Shown here piece by piece: positions 28,450 to 38,519 of a DNA stretch of 64,000 bases. Both the position numbers and the translations under genes were made by a program. Source of the DNA: Alphaproteobacteria bacterium (GTDB taxonomy: Bacteria; Pseudomonadota; Alphaproteobacteria; Micavibrionales; Micavibrionaceae); the NCBI GenBank assembly GCA_009995595.1, contig JAACPE010000005.1:1-64000 (forward strand). The letters are read 5' to 3'. The notes beneath the pieces are model-generated. The model had not been told where the DNA came from. It saw only the letters and a program-made list of their open reading frames with translations, and did not search any database. How positions within the stretch are numbered: the stretch's first letter is position 1; each line of letters begins with the position of its first letter.

Positions 28450-29187
28450 ATGTTTGATTTAAGCGGAAAAACAGCCCTCATTACGGGCGCAACAGGCGGC
28501 ATTGGCGGCGAAATTGCCAAGGCGCTGCACGCGCAAGGCGCGGTTGTTGCCATTTCTGGCCGTAATAAAGAAAAGCTTGATGCGCTTGCCGCTGAGCTTG
28601 GATCAAATACGCACGCGATTATCGCCGATCTTTCCAATTCCGAAGGCATCGCGCAACTGATTAAAGACGCCGAAGACGCAATGGGTCAAATTGATATCCT
28701 CGTGAATAATGCTGGGCTTACGCGCGATAATCTCTCCATGCGGATGAAGGATGAAGAATGGGACGAAGTGATCGATGTCAATCTCACCGCGCCGTTCAAA
28801 CTCGCCAAGGCCTGTCAGCGTGGCATGATGAAACGCCGCAATGGGCGCATTATCAACATCTCCTCCGTTGTTGGCACAACAGGAAATCCGGGTCAATGTA
28901 ACTACGTCGCGTCAAAGGCCGGTTTAATGGGCTGGACAAAAGCAATGGGCATGGAAGTCGCCAGCCGCGGTATTACCGTGAACTGCGTCGCGCCGGGTTT
29001 TATCGCTACGGCGATGACGGAAGCTTTAACGGATGACCAGAAAGCCAAGATCAACGCCACTATCCCAATGAGCCGCATGGGCGCGCCCCATGAGATCGCC
29101 AGCGCTGTTGTGTATCTCGCCAGTGACGAAGCCGCCTACATGACAGGGGCAACTTTGCATGTTAATGGCGGGATGGCTATGGTATAG
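28450..29187 (+). CDS. fabG: 3-oxoacyl-ACP reductase
   Basis: An NADPH-dependent short-chain dehydrogenase that reduces the 3-keto group of growing acyl-ACP. The 245-residue product has the nucleotide motif TGATGGIGGEIAK, NNAG at about residue 85, the catalytic Ser in NISSVVG and the YxxxK pair in YVASKAG. AAAGGAGAG precedes the ATG. Its position between fabD and acpP supports the FabG role over other SDR functions. Confidence 0.95.
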   Translation: MFDLSGKTALITGATGGIGGEIAKALHAQGAVVAISGRNKEKLDALAAELGSNTHAIIADLSNSEGIAQLIKDAEDAMGQIDILVNNAGLTRDNLSMRMKDEEWDEVIDVNLTAPFKLAKACQRGMMKRRNGRIINISSVVGTTGNPGQCNYVASKAGLMGWTKAMGMEVASRGITVNCVAPGFIATAMTEALTDDQKAKINATIPMSRMGAPHEIASAVVYLASDEAAYMTGATLHVNGGMAMV

Positions 29188-29197
29188 TCGAGGGACG

Positions 29198-29620
29198 ATG
29201 AGCACATATAAAACACTCACCTATTTAGGGGCTGGGCCCTTCTTGTTTTTAACAGTGTTTATGCTGCTCAATCCGCCTGCTGAACAAATTTTTGCTTTTC
29301 TTATCCTTATTTATGGCGGTTTTATAACGTCATTTTTGGCGGGATCGCATTGGAAAGAGGCGATTAAGAAAAAAGATAAATCATTGCAATTTATATGTAT
29401 GATACCAACAATCGTGAGTGTTTTTATTGTCATCTCCGCGGTTGTTTTCAATCCAATTTGGCTTTTGCCAATGCTCATGATCTTGTTTGTCTGGCTTTAC
29501 AGGTTAGATACCAGCTTGTCAAAAGAGACACATAAAGATTACATCCTGGTGCGCCGAAATATCACAGTATTGATTTGTACGCTTCTTATTATTGCTTTTG
29601 CGATTTCTTATGACTTTTAA
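29198..29620 (+). CDS. DUF3429-like membrane protein
   Basis: A 140-residue protein with about five hydrophobic segments (for example AGPFLFLTVFMLLNPP, FLILIYGGFITSFLAGSHW, ITVLICTLLIIAFAIS). The AGSHW segment matches the DUF3429 pattern. I start at ATG 29198 (GAGGG upstream); an upstream frame start at 29159 overlaps fabG. Its stop overlaps the next gene by 11 bases. Function unknown. Confidence 0.75.
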   Translation: MSTYKTLTYLGAGPFLFLTVFMLLNPPAEQIFAFLILIYGGFITSFLAGSHWKEAIKKKDKSLQFICMIPTIVSVFIVISAVVFNPIWLLPMLMILFVWLYRLDTSLSKETHKDYILVRRNITVLICTLLIIAFAISYDF

Positions 29621-30302
29621 ATTTCCTTATGATCTCATCATCTTTGACTGCGATGGAACGCTTGTGGATAGCGAATATCTGAACAATAAAATCAGTTCAG
29701 ACTTACTCATCGAATTTGGCTTGACTGATTACACACCGCAGCGCTGTATCCAAGAGTTTGCAGGCGTTAGCTGGACGACGATCAAACAGACATTAGAAGC
29801 GCGTCATGATGTCGAAATCCCGCGCGACCTCGTTGATAATTATATTACCCGCGTGAATGAGGCGATGACCACACTGCTTAAACCCATTCACGGTATGTTG
29901 GAATTTGTTGTTGATTGCAAGGCGCAGACAAAGATTGCTGTTGGATCCAATGGCATGCGCGATAATGTCTGGCGGTCATTGGAACTTACGGGTTTTTTAG
30001 ACCATTTTACGCCAGAGCAGATCATCACCAAAATTGATGTTCCCAATCCAAAACCGGCGCCTGATATGTTTTTAATGGCCGCCAATCTCGTAAATGCCAA
30101 TCCTCAAAAATGCCTCGTGCTAGAGGACAGCGTGACAGGCACGCTGGCTGGAAATGCCGCCGGGATGGAGGTTTGGGGCGTGATGATGGCTTCACATGGC
30201 GATGAAAATGATAAAATAAACCAAAAACAAAAGCTAATCAGCGCGGGCGCATCGCATGTTTTTGAGGATATTATCCACATGCGGAAGCATCTAGGTATCT
30301 GA
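29610..30302 (+). CDS. HAD-superfamily hydrolase (phosphoglycolate phosphatase/PGMB-like)
   Basis: A 230-residue HAD subfamily IA phosphatase. Motif I is IIFDCDGTLVDSE with both nucleophile and acid/base aspartates, motif II is AVGSNG, and motif III/IV is NPKPAPDMF then LVLEDSVTGTLAGNAAGM. The substrate is a small phosphate ester and cannot be named. The start ATG overlaps the end of the DUF3429 gene (ATGACTTTTAA), suggesting coupled translation. Confidence 0.88.
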   Translation: MTFKFPYDLIIFDCDGTLVDSEYLNNKISSDLLIEFGLTDYTPQRCIQEFAGVSWTTIKQTLEARHDVEIPRDLVDNYITRVNEAMTTLLKPIHGMLEFVVDCKAQTKIAVGSNGMRDNVWRSLELTGFLDHFTPEQIITKIDVPNPKPAPDMFLMAANLVNANPQKCLVLEDSVTGTLAGNAAGMEVWGVMMASHGDENDKINQKQKLISAGASHVFEDIIHMRKHLGI

Positions 30303-30348
30303 TATTATTATGATATTTCTACCTAAGGTGATAAAAAGACGAAATGAC

Positions 30349-30376
30349 TTGCAATCATTCAATGGATTGGTAAAGT
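30349..30376 (+). promoter_or_regulatory. candidate acpP promoter
   Basis: TTGCAA (30349-30354) and TAAAGT (30371-30376) are 16 bp apart, about 58 bases before the acpP start. Both boxes match the consensus at four of six positions. Confidence 0.4.
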
Positions 30377-30433
30377 CCAGCCGAATTTGTTAATCAAAGT
30401 AATCATAGAAACAACCGAAAGTAAGGGGATATT

Positions 30434-30673
30434 ATGAGCGATATTGCAGACCGCGTTAAAAAGATTGTTATTGAACATCTTGGCGTAGATGAAGGCAAAG
30501 TAAATGAAGGCGCAAGCTTCATTGATGATTTAGGTGCTGACTCACTGGACACAGTTGAGCTTGTTATGGCATTTGAAGAAGAATTTGGTGTTGAAATCCC
30601 AGATGACGCAGCAGAAAAAATCCAAACTGTTGGCGACGCTGTTTCTTTCATCACAGAAAACTCAGCATCTTAA
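30434..30673 (+). CDS. acpP: acyl carrier protein
   Basis: A 79-residue acidic protein carrying acyl chains on a 4'-phosphopantetheine arm. The attachment serine is in the canonical [26 protein letters not shown] precedes the ATG. It is followed 41 bases later by fabF, and the acpS gene encoding its activating transferase is also in this window. Confidence 0.97.
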   Translation: MSDIADRVKKIVIEHLGVDEGKVNEGASFIDDLGADSLDTVELVMAFEEEFGVEIPDDAAEKIQTVGDAVSFITENSAS

Positions 30674-30714
30674 TTGTTGATCATTCTGTTTTTCATACAG
30701 AATATTAAAGTACA

Positions 30715-32001
30715 ATGAGACGCGTTGTTGTCACTGGACTTGGAATAATATCCCCGCATGGCCTTGGTGTCGCGCGTAATTGGGATTGTATTACCTCAGG
30801 GAAAAGTGGTCTGTCTAAAATAGAGCATTTTAACGCGCCTCATAATATAGATGATTTTGCCTCACGCATTGCTGGGGTTATTCCAAAAACGACGGATGAA
30901 AACCCCCAAAACGGCGCTTTCAACGCTGATCTTTTTGTGACGTCAAAAGAACAGCGCAAGATTGATCCTTTCATTACTTACGGTATTGTTGCTGCTGATG
31001 AAGCGATTGCTGATTCTGGATGGAAACCTGAAACGGATGAACAGTTTGAACGCACTGGTGTTTTGATTGGCTCTGGTATTGGTGGTTTAAGCACAATTTA
31101 CGACAGTGCGATTACCTTGCATGAGCGTGGTCCGCGTAAATTATCACCCTTTTGTATTCCGGCAATGTTAATCAATCTTGTATCGGGTCATGTATCTATC
31201 CGTCATGGTTTTAAAGGCCCGAATCACTCAGTTGTGACGGCTTGTTCCACGGGAGCACATGCGATAGGGGATTCGGCGCGCCTTATTATGCTAGGTGATG
31301 CGGATGTAATGGTTGCTGGTGGTGCAGAAGCGGCGGTTACACCGCTTGGTGTTGGTGGCTTTGCAGCGGCAAGAGCGCTGTCAACTTCGTATAACGATAA
31401 CCCATCTGCAGGATCACGCCCGTTTGATGAAGGGCGTGATGGTTTTGTGATTGCTGAAGGTGCGGGCGTTCTTGTGCTTGAAGAATACGAACACGCAAAA
31501 GCGCGCGGTGCAAAAATTTACGCTGAAATTATTGGGTATGGCCTTTCTGGTGATGCCTATCATATTACATCTCCTGCCGAAAATGGTGACGGTGGCTATC
31601 GGGCCATGAAGGCCGCATTAAAACGCGCCGAAATTAACCCAGAAGATATTGGCTACATTAATGCACATGGCACATCGACACCTGTTGGTGATGGTATTGA
31701 ATGCACGGCGGTGAAACGCTTATTTGAAGGTCATTTGGACAATTTATCAATGTCGTCAACGAAATCATCAATCGGGCATTTGCTCGGCGCGGCTGGCGCG
31801 GTTGAAGCTATTTATTCTATTAAAGCGATTGAGACAGGTATCTTACCACCAACGCTTAATTTAGAAAATGTGTCGGATCCATGTCAGGGATTAGACCTTG
31901 TGCCGAAAGTTGCTAAAGAGAAAAAAGTCACGACTGTATTATCTAATTCATTTGGATTTGGCGGGACGAATGCGTCGATTATTATGCGTGCAATTGATTA
32001 A
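30715..32001 (+). CDS. fabF: 3-oxoacyl-ACP synthase II
   Basis: Condenses malonyl-ACP with acyl-ACP in fatty-acid elongation. The 428-residue product has the catalytic triad in VVTACSTGAHAIGDSA (Cys), INAHGTSTPVGDG (His) and SSTKSSIGHLLGAAGA (His, with Lys), and the C-terminal NSFGFGGTNAS loop. Length and order are standard for FabF. It follows acpP, as in most alphaproteobacteria, where mltG usually comes next; here a ligase-like gene intervenes on the other strand. Confidence 0.96.
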   Translation: MRRVVVTGLGIISPHGLGVARNWDCITSGKSGLSKIEHFNAPHNIDDFASRIAGVIPKTTDENPQNGAFNADLFVTSKEQRKIDPFITYGIVAADEAIADSGWKPETDEQFERTGVLIGSGIGGLSTIYDSAITLHERGPRKLSPFCIPAMLINLVSGHVSIRHGFKGPNHSVVTACSTGAHAIGDSARLIMLGDADVMVAGGAEAAVTPLGVGGFAAARALSTSYNDNPSAGSRPFDEGRDGFVIAEGAGVLVLEEYEHAKARGAKIYAEIIGYGLSGDAYHITSPAENGDGGYRAMKAALKRAEINPEDIGYINAHGTSTPVGDGIECTAVKRLFEGHLDNLSMSSTKSSIGHLLGAAGAVEAIYSIKAIETGILPPTLNLENVSDPCQGLDLVPKVAKEKKVTTVLSNSFGFGGTNASIIMRAID

Positions 32002-32026
32002 TGTTATAATCTGCGCTTAATTTCCT

Positions 32027-33259
32027 TCATTTTTGTATCTTCTGATAGCTCAAATTCTTTTTTTTGTAATTCTTATCACGCGCTGCATAATAAAGATGAT
32101 GTGAATGGGCAATCCCTAAGAAAATCCAAAAATATGTAAATCGAATATTCTGGTGCGGTATTCCAAACAGAAAAACCATGCCAAGCAATAAATAATAATG
32201 TGTCGGCAATCGATAGAAGACAGCGGAAATAAACATCAAAAAGAATAAAACGCCGGCAATGCCGTAACTGAAAATTAGAGTGCCAAATCCAGAATGAATT
32301 TCTTGGGCGCCAATACCGAAACGATAGAAAGCACCTTCGCCAGCCCCAAAGAAAATGTAATGGGGGAATTCGATAATTCGGTCATAGCCGCGCCCTGAGG
32401 CGCTATCATCATCTTCTTCGCCGATATTATGAATGCGATCTGCCACAGCCGTAAATTGTTCAATCTGGGTAAAGCGGCGCTGTAACGTGTCAGGCTGAAT
32501 GGCTTGAGAGAATAAAAATGCAAATAAGCCCACTAAAGTCAGTATCCGACCATAGTTTGGCATATTAGGTAAAAACACAATAAGTGGAATTAACAGTGCA
32601 GACACAATCAGTCCCGCTTTTGATAAAGAGAGGCTTTGGAGGAATAGCAGCATTCCAAAAAGGGCTAGATCAAGAAGTGTGAAGGGCTGATCGCGCTTTA
32701 AGATAATCAGAATGGCAGTTGATAACACGCACCAATACGCCAATTGGTTTGGGTTGTTAAAGGTGCCTGTATTGCGAGAGACATCTATACCCCCAAAAAA
32801 TGGGGCATAGATAAATTGGAACGTAATTGCCGCGGCTACAGCGATGTATGTGAGGCGGTTGAGTATTTCTGGGCTTTGGCGGAACATCACAATGGTGTAA
32901 TAAAACGCCGCAAAATTGAACATGTAATAAACGCTGTGTTTGAGTAATCGGTCATCAAATAAAAAACTAAAATGCACCAAATTTATGGCCATTGTGAGAA
33001 GGGCAAACATAAACCCAAATAAAAATACTTTAGATAATCCCCCACGATGACGGATCATTGTCACAAAAAGCGCTGGGAAGCCGCAAAAAAAGAGAAGATA
33101 ATCGGCGGGTTGCGGCAATCCTTTTGAAAAGATGTAAAGAGGTGAGAGCAGAATGTATAAAATCCAGACAGCTGTGAAAAACAACGAAATGCGTTCTTCC
33201 AGAATATATCTATTCTGGTTGGGTTGCCATTGATGGGGGGCTTGCGCAAAGCTTGTCAT
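32027..33259 (-). CDS. O-antigen ligase-like (Wzy_C family) membrane protein
   Basis: A 410-residue inner-membrane protein with about ten hydrophobic helices and a large soluble loop around residues 270-330 (QFTAVADRIHNIGEEDDDSA, SGRGYDRIIEFPHYIFFGAG), the layout of WaaL/Wzy-type ligases and polymerases. GNAFNNPNQ-like motif appears as TGTFNNPNQLAY. It is convergent with fabF. A link to the polysaccharide genes at 34-39 kb is likely from proximity and type, not proven. Confidence 0.78.
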   Translation of the reverse strand: MTSFAQAPHQWQPNQNRYILEERISLFFTAVWILYILLSPLYIFSKGLPQPADYLLFFCGFPALFVTMIRHRGGLSKVFLFGFMFALLTMAINLVHFSFLFDDRLLKHSVYYMFNFAAFYYTIVMFRQSPEILNRLTYIAVAAAITFQFIYAPFFGGIDVSRNTGTFNNPNQLAYWCVLSTAILIILKRDQPFTLLDLALFGMLLFLQSLSLSKAGLIVSALLIPLIVFLPNMPNYGRILTLVGLFAFLFSQAIQPDTLQRRFTQIEQFTAVADRIHNIGEEDDDSASGRGYDRIIEFPHYIFFGAGEGAFYRFGIGAQEIHSGFGTLIFSYGIAGVLFFLMFISAVFYRLPTHYYLLLGMVFLFGIPHQNIRFTYFWIFLGIAHSHHLYYAARDKNYKKKNLSYQKIQK

Positions 33260-33370
33260 ATATCAGAAAGACCGAATAAGGCGTGATTTAGTATTGTTTC
33301 AAATGCTATTGTGCCTAAAATGAACGCAAAAATCACGTCACAACTTGTTTATTATAAAAGTTTTTTATTT

Positions 33371-34375
33371 ATGGCTCAAAAAAAAGGTATTTTTCTCTCT
33401 CTTTTATCCATTTTACTGTTGTTATGCGCGGGCGGCGCGGCACTTGGCGGGCTTGGTATCTATAAATTCTTGGAAGCGGGGCCTTTGGAGCAGCAGCGTC
33501 TTGTGCATGTAAAATCGGGAATGGGTGTGAGTGCGATTGCGGCGCTTCTTGAAAAAGAGCAAGTTATTGAAAATGCTCTCATTTTTAATATTGCGGCACG
33601 TTTGACGGAACAAGAAGGGTTTTTAAAGGCGGGTGAATATGAATTTCCCGCTAAAATTTCAATGGCCCAAGCGCTTCACAGGGTTCGCGCAGGCGATGTA
33701 TTTGAGCGTAAAGTGACTATTCCTGAGGGACTGACGAGTTATCAGGTGGTAAAAATTCTAGAGGCTAGGGAAGATTTAGAGGGAGAGGTTGCCCAAATTC
33801 CAGAGGAAGGGACATTGCTTCCTGAAACATATCTATTTGTGGCAGGAGAGCAGCGCAACGATAAAATTAAAAAAATGCAGGATGCCTTGCAAACTATTTT
33901 AGATGCAGCATGGGAAAGCCGTCAGGCGGGATTGCCGCTAGAAAACAAGAGAGAGGCACTGACGCTTGCCTCGATTATAGAAAAAGAAACCAGTGTAGCA
34001 GAGGAGCGCCGCCGCATTGCAGGTGTTTTTATTAACCGCCTTAAAAAAGGTATGCCCCTTCAAACAGACCCGACAGTGATTTATGCAATTACAAAGGGCA
34101 AAATTCAAGATGAGGGTAAAGGGCCGTTAGGGCGGCGCTTGCTGCGCAAGGATTTAGATTTTGATGATCCTTATAACACTTATAAATATCCGGGCTTACC
34201 GCCGGGGCCGATTGCTAATCCGGGGAAGGCGTCGATTGAGGCGGCACTTAACCCTGAAAGCCATGATTATATCTATTTTGTGGCTGATGGGACAGGTGGG
34301 CATGCCTTTGCAAAAACGCTTTCGGAACATAATGCAAATGTGGCACAATGGCGCAAAGTTAGAGCGCGTCAATAA
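33371..34375 (+). CDS. mltG: endolytic murein transglycosylase MltG (YceG)
   Basis: Cleaves nascent glycan strands to set their length. The 334-residue product (from ATG 33371) has one N-terminal membrane helix (FLSLLSILLLLCAGGAALGG), a LysM-like region (IPEGLTSYQVVKILEA), and the catalytic glutamate segment LASIIEKETSVAEERRRIAGVFINRL, then GMPLQTDPTVIYA. An upstream GTG at 33311 or ATG at 33320 would add about 20 residues; neither has a strong ribosome site. Follows the fab genes as usual. Confidence 0.94.
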   Translation: MAQKKGIFLSLLSILLLLCAGGAALGGLGIYKFLEAGPLEQQRLVHVKSGMGVSAIAALLEKEQVIENALIFNIAARLTEQEGFLKAGEYEFPAKISMAQALHRVRAGDVFERKVTIPEGLTSYQVVKILEAREDLEGEVAQIPEEGTLLPETYLFVAGEQRNDKIKKMQDALQTILDAAWESRQAGLPLENKREALTLASIIEKETSVAEERRRIAGVFINRLKKGMPLQTDPTVIYAITKGKIQDEGKGPLGRRLLRKDLDFDDPYNTYKYPGLPPGPIANPGKASIEAALNPESHDYIYFVADGTGGHAFAKTLSEHNANVAQWRKVRARQ

Positions 34376-34414
34376 AGGCTGCGCCAATATTCTTTTTTAA
34401 AGGTCATAATTTCA

Positions 34415-36352
34415 ATGTGCGGTATCGCAGGATATTTTAGTTTAGATAAAAATACAGATCGCGCCCAAATGCTGGGTGTTGCTGATGCGATGCAAAAAAC
34501 AATCGCTCATCGTGGCCCTGATGGGCATGGGGTGTGGCAAGATCCAGAGCTTCCTCTTATCTTAGCGCATCGACGCCTTGCTATTATAGATTTATCAAAA
34601 GATGGTCATCAGCCTATGCAGTCCCAATCGGGCCGTTTTGTTATCAGTTTTAATGGTGAGGTTTATAATTATCTTGAGATTAAAAAGAAGCTGCAAGAGG
34701 CCGGCCTGGATTTTAAAACTAAAACAGATACCGAAGTTTTACTCACCGCGATTGAAACATGGGGATTTGAAAAAGCGCTCTCAAAGGTGAACGGCATGTT
34801 TGCGTTTGCACTTTGGGATAAGGAGACTCAACAGCTTCGTTTTGCGCGCGATCGGTTTGGTAAAAAGCCGCTTTATATTGGTTGGGCGGGACAAAATCTT
34901 GTCTTTGCCTCTGAGCTTAAAGCGTTCCACGCTCATCCTGCCTTTAAAAAAGAAGTGAACCGCAGCAGCCTTGCTCTATATATGCAATATGGTTATGTCT
35001 GCGCGCCGCATTCTATTTTTTCAAATGTGTGGCAGTTTTTGCCAGGGTCTTGTCTTACGCTGGAGGTTCAAACACTTCGCTCTGGTACAAATTTATCTGA
35101 TTATTTCCAAAAATACTGGGATTTACCGAGTGTTGTGCGCGACAGAGGAATTGGTTCTTTTGCGCTTAGAGATGCTTATGAACAATTTGAAACCTTATTA
35201 GAAAAAGCGGTGTCACAGCGCATGATCTCAGATGTGCCTTTAGGCGCATTTTTATCAGGCGGTATAGATTCAAGCGCTATCGTTGCATTGATGCAGAAAA
35301 ATGCACCTGCGCCGATTAAAACGTTTTCGATTGGTTTTCAAGAGGCACATTATAACGAAGCCGAAAAAGCCAAAGCTATTGCGGCGCATTTAGGCACGCA
35401 GCATGAAGAATTTTATGTTAGTGCCCAAGATGCAATGAATGTCGTGCCAAGCTTAGCGGCTATGTATGATGAGCCGTTTGCTGATTCATCGCAAATCCCA
35501 ACGCATTTAATAAGTAAGCTTGCCCGTCAAAAAGTGACAGTTGCCCTCACGGGCGATGGTGGTGATGAGATATTAGGCGGCTATGAGCGACATACCCATA
35601 TCCCTGCGCTCTGGTCAAAAATGAGCTGGGCGCCGCAGTTTATCCGTCAGCCCATTGGGATTGCCGCGCAATTTATTCCGCAATCGCTGTATGATAAGAT
35701 GAACTCAAAAACGCCGCATTTTGGCCGAAAAATGCACCGCGCGTTAAAGTTGATGACGCTCAAAGATCAGCAAGAAATTTATGAGCATCTTTTAGCAGCA
35801 TGGCCAAATCCTGAGCAAGTCGTCACAGGATCCACGCTCCCTGACATTCCTCTAAAGCAGCGTGTTGGCTGGTCAAAAAATCTATCTTTTGCTGAAGAGA
35901 TGATGATGTCTGATTGCATCTCCTATCGCAGTGATGATGTGATGGTCAAGGCAGATCGCGCCAGTATGGCGGTAGGATTAGAGCTTCGCGCGCCTTTGAT
36001 GGACTATGAGCTTGCTGAATTTTGCTGGGAACTTCCGCTTAACATGAAAATTAAAGGAACAACGGGCAAGTTGCTTTTGCGGCATCTTTTAAAACAATAT
36101 GTCCCGCAAAATTTAACGCATGGGCCAAAACAACATTTTGGCCTTCCACTGGATGAGTGGCTGAATGGGCCGCTTAAAGGGTGGGCAAATGATATGTTAT
36201 CGGTGGAGCAGTTAAAAAAACAAAATTATTTAGACGCTGAGCTTGTATCAAAGGCGTGGCAGGTTTATCAATCAGGAAAGCGAGACAAAGTATCGGCCAA
36301 GGCAATTTGGACGGCGCTTATGTTTCAATCTTGGTCACAGCGCTGGCTTTAA
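34415..36352 (+). CDS. asnB: asparagine synthase (glutamine-hydrolysing)
   Basis: Transfers amide nitrogen from glutamine to aspartate with ATP, or acts as an amidotransferase on sugars or lipids. The 645-residue product has the N-terminal nucleophile cysteine (MCGIAGYFSL), and the synthetase PP-loop FLSGGIDSSAIVALM. AsnB-type enzymes are frequent in surface-polysaccharide clusters, where they may amidate sugar carboxylates; the three genes after it support that here. AAAGG stands upstream of the ATG. Confidence 0.93.
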   Translation: MCGIAGYFSLDKNTDRAQMLGVADAMQKTIAHRGPDGHGVWQDPELPLILAHRRLAIIDLSKDGHQPMQSQSGRFVISFNGEVYNYLEIKKKLQEAGLDFKTKTDTEVLLTAIETWGFEKALSKVNGMFAFALWDKETQQLRFARDRFGKKPLYIGWAGQNLVFASELKAFHAHPAFKKEVNRSSLALYMQYGYVCAPHSIFSNVWQFLPGSCLTLEVQTLRSGTNLSDYFQKYWDLPSVVRDRGIGSFALRDAYEQFETLLEKAVSQRMISDVPLGAFLSGGIDSSAIVALMQKNAPAPIKTFSIGFQEAHYNEAEKAKAIAAHLGTQHEEFYVSAQDAMNVVPSLAAMYDEPFADSSQIPTHLISKLARQKVTVALTGDGGDEILGGYERHTHIPALWSKMSWAPQFIRQPIGIAAQFIPQSLYDKMNSKTPHFGRKMHRALKLMTLKDQQEIYEHLLAAWPNPEQVVTGSTLPDIPLKQRVGWSKNLSFAEEMMMSDCISYRSDDVMVKADRASMAVGLELRAPLMDYELAEFCWELPLNMKIKGTTGKLLLRHLLKQYVPQNLTHGPKQHFGLPLDEWLNGPLKGWANDMLSVEQLKKQNYLDAELVSKAWQVYQSGKRDKVSAKAIWTALMFQSWSQRWL

Positions 36353-36373
36353 GAGAATTTAGGATTATTGAAC

Positions 36374-37348
36374 ATGAAAATTGCAGTAACAGGTGGGTCA
36401 GGATTTATTGGGGGACGTCTTATCAAGCGTCTACAAATGCAAGGTCATGAGATTATTAATATTGATATCGCGTCAATAGCGCCAATTGACATTGAACATA
36501 AAGAGCCACTTATTCAAGCTTGCGCGGGGTGCGATGCGATTTATCATTTGGCGGCATTGCATCGTGATGATATTTTCCCCCGCTCGCGCTATTATGACGT
36601 TAATTCTGATGGTACAAAGAATGTTATTGAAGCGGCAAAAGCAAACGGTATCAAACGCATTATTTTTACAAGCACATTTGCGCTTTATGGATTGAACACC
36701 GGCATGCCTGATGAGATGAGCCAGCCAAAACCATTTAATGATTATGGTGCGAGTAAGCTGGAGGCCGAGGTGGCGCTTAAAACTTGGGCGCAAAGTAATT
36801 CTTCAAATATTGCAACCATCATTCGTCCTGTTGTGGTTTTTGGTGAGGGCAATCGTGGAAATGTTTATACGCTTCTAAATCAAATTACGAAAAAGCAATT
36901 TTTTATGATTGGCGATGGAACCAATAAAAAATCTATGGCGTATGTTGAAAATGTTGCGGCGTTTTTAGAGTATTGCCTCAACGAAAAATCAAACTTTGAA
37001 ATTTATAATTATGCGGATAAGCCTGATTTTAATATGAAGGATTTGATTACCTTAATTTATACGCATTTAGGTTGGGAAAAGCCAAAAATTTCAATTCCGT
37101 ATGCTTTTGGCTTATATGCAGGGTATGGGTTTGATGCGATTGCGCGTCTTACCAAAAAACAACTCCCCATAAGCGCGGTGCGTGTACAAAAATTTTGTGC
37201 CAACACAACGTGTGAAGCAGAAAAATATCGTAAAGTGGGTTTTGTTCCTGAGTTTACGTTAGGTGAAGGTGTCCGCAGACAAATCGACCATGATTTTGCA
37301 GAATTTATCGCCAAAAGCGGCGATTCAAAAATATCTAAATCTGCATGA
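36374..37348 (+). CDS. NAD-dependent epimerase/dehydratase (extended SDR)
   Basis: A 324-residue Rossmann enzyme acting on nucleotide sugars. NAD motif is VTGGSGFIGGRLIKRL, the catalytic YxxxK is in FNDYGASKLEAEVAL, with TSTFALYG before it. The substrate (UDP- or GDP-sugar) is not evident. Start ATG 36374 has AGGAT 8 bases upstream; the frame has an earlier TTG at 36368. Its stop overlaps the next start (ATGA). Confidence 0.9.
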   Translation: MKIAVTGGSGFIGGRLIKRLQMQGHEIINIDIASIAPIDIEHKEPLIQACAGCDAIYHLAALHRDDIFPRSRYYDVNSDGTKNVIEAAKANGIKRIIFTSTFALYGLNTGMPDEMSQPKPFNDYGASKLEAEVALKTWAQSNSSNIATIIRPVVVFGEGNRGNVYTLLNQITKKQFFMIGDGTNKKSMAYVENVAAFLEYCLNEKSNFEIYNYADKPDFNMKDLITLIYTHLGWEKPKISIPYAFGLYAGYGFDAIARLTKKQLPISAVRVQKFCANTTCEAEKYRKVGFVPEFTLGEGVRRQIDHDFAEFIAKSGDSKISKSA

Positions 37349-38490
37349 TTGAAAAAAAGCATCCCCATGTTCTTATGATCTTAAATGATTTGGCTTGGTT
37401 TTGGTCTCATCGTCAGCCATTGGCCAAAGCAATCTTAAAACGCGATTATCGTCTTAGTCTTGCAACATCTGGCGCGGCGCATAGTGAAGAGGTCGCAAAA
37501 ATGAATGTGGCGGGTTATGAATTACCAGATCATGGTAAAGGGATTGGCCTTTTTTTTCATCTGAAAATCTTAATGGCCTTGATTAGTGTTATCAGCAAAA
37601 CCAAACCTGATATTATTCATGTTATTACTTTACGCCATGCATTTTATACAGGGATTGCGGCGCGTTTAATATTCTATAAGCCTGTGGTCTTTACGGTTGC
37701 TGGTCTTGGAAGTTTGTTTACCGATAAATCCGCCAAAATGAATATGCTCCGTTCTATTGCAATACCTTTATTGCGTTTGGCGTTTAAAGGGCAAGGACGT
37801 TTTTTGATTTTTCAAAACCCAGATGACCATCAATTGATGATTGAGCATGGCGTGGTTAAAGATGCTCAAACAACGATTATACGGGGATCTGGCGTTGATA
37901 TATCAGAGTTTCCTTACACGCCTGAAAGTAGCATGCCAGAGCGTCCGATTGTTTTATTTTCCTCGCGCCTTATTCGTGAAAAAGGAATTGATGATTTTAT
38001 CGAGGCCGCCCGCCTTTTAAAGGCAAAAGGCACGCGCGCCCGCTTTCAAATTGCGGGTGATGTATATGAAAAAAACCCTCACTCTTTAACGCGCGATGAA
38101 ATATTGCGCCTTCATGATGAAGGGATCATTGAGTGGTTGGGTCAGGTTCATGATATGCCTGCGTTGTTTAAAAAGATTAGTATCATGGTTTTGCCGTCCT
38201 ATTACGGTGAGGGCGTGCCTAAGATTCTGTTAGAGGCGGCGGCGATGGGGCGCCCTATTATTACATGTGATGTGCCCGGATGCCGCGAAGCGGTGCAAGA
38301 TGGTGTTAATGGTATTTTAGTGCCGCCGAAAAGTCCGAGAGAGCTGAGCGCTGCTATAGAAAGGCTTTTGACTGATTTTGATCTTCGTCAAGTCTATGGC
38401 CGAGCAGGGCGTACTATAGTTGAAAAAGATTTTCATGTTGAGAGCGTAGTTTCACGTACGCTTGATATTTATGATTTAATGATGAAATAA
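37345..38490 (+). CDS. glycosyltransferase family 4 protein
   Basis: A 381-residue GT-B fold retaining glycosyltransferase. The C-terminal donor-binding domain shows LFSSRLIREKGIDDFIEAAR and the EX7E-like segment YYGEGVPKILLEAAAMGRP followed by ITCDVPGCREAV. N-terminal acceptor domain is less conserved. ATG overlaps the epimerase stop by four bases (ATGA), so the genes are cotranslated. It probably extends a lipid-linked surface glycan; the sugar is unknown. Confidence 0.9.
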   Translation: MIEKKHPHVLMILNDLAWFWSHRQPLAKAILKRDYRLSLATSGAAHSEEVAKMNVAGYELPDHGKGIGLFFHLKILMALISVISKTKPDIIHVITLRHAFYTGIAARLIFYKPVVFTVAGLGSLFTDKSAKMNMLRSIAIPLLRLAFKGQGRFLIFQNPDDHQLMIEHGVVKDAQTTIIRGSGVDISEFPYTPESSMPERPIVLFSSRLIREKGIDDFIEAARLLKAKGTRARFQIAGDVYEKNPHSLTRDEILRLHDEGIIEWLGQVHDMPALFKKISIMVLPSYYGEGVPKILLEAAAMGRPIITCDVPGCREAVQDGVNGILVPPKSPRELSAAIERLLTDFDLRQVYGRAGRTIVEKDFHVESVVSRTLDIYDLMMK

Positions 38491-38519
38491 TACATAACAA
38501 TTTTTAAAAGGGCCGCCAA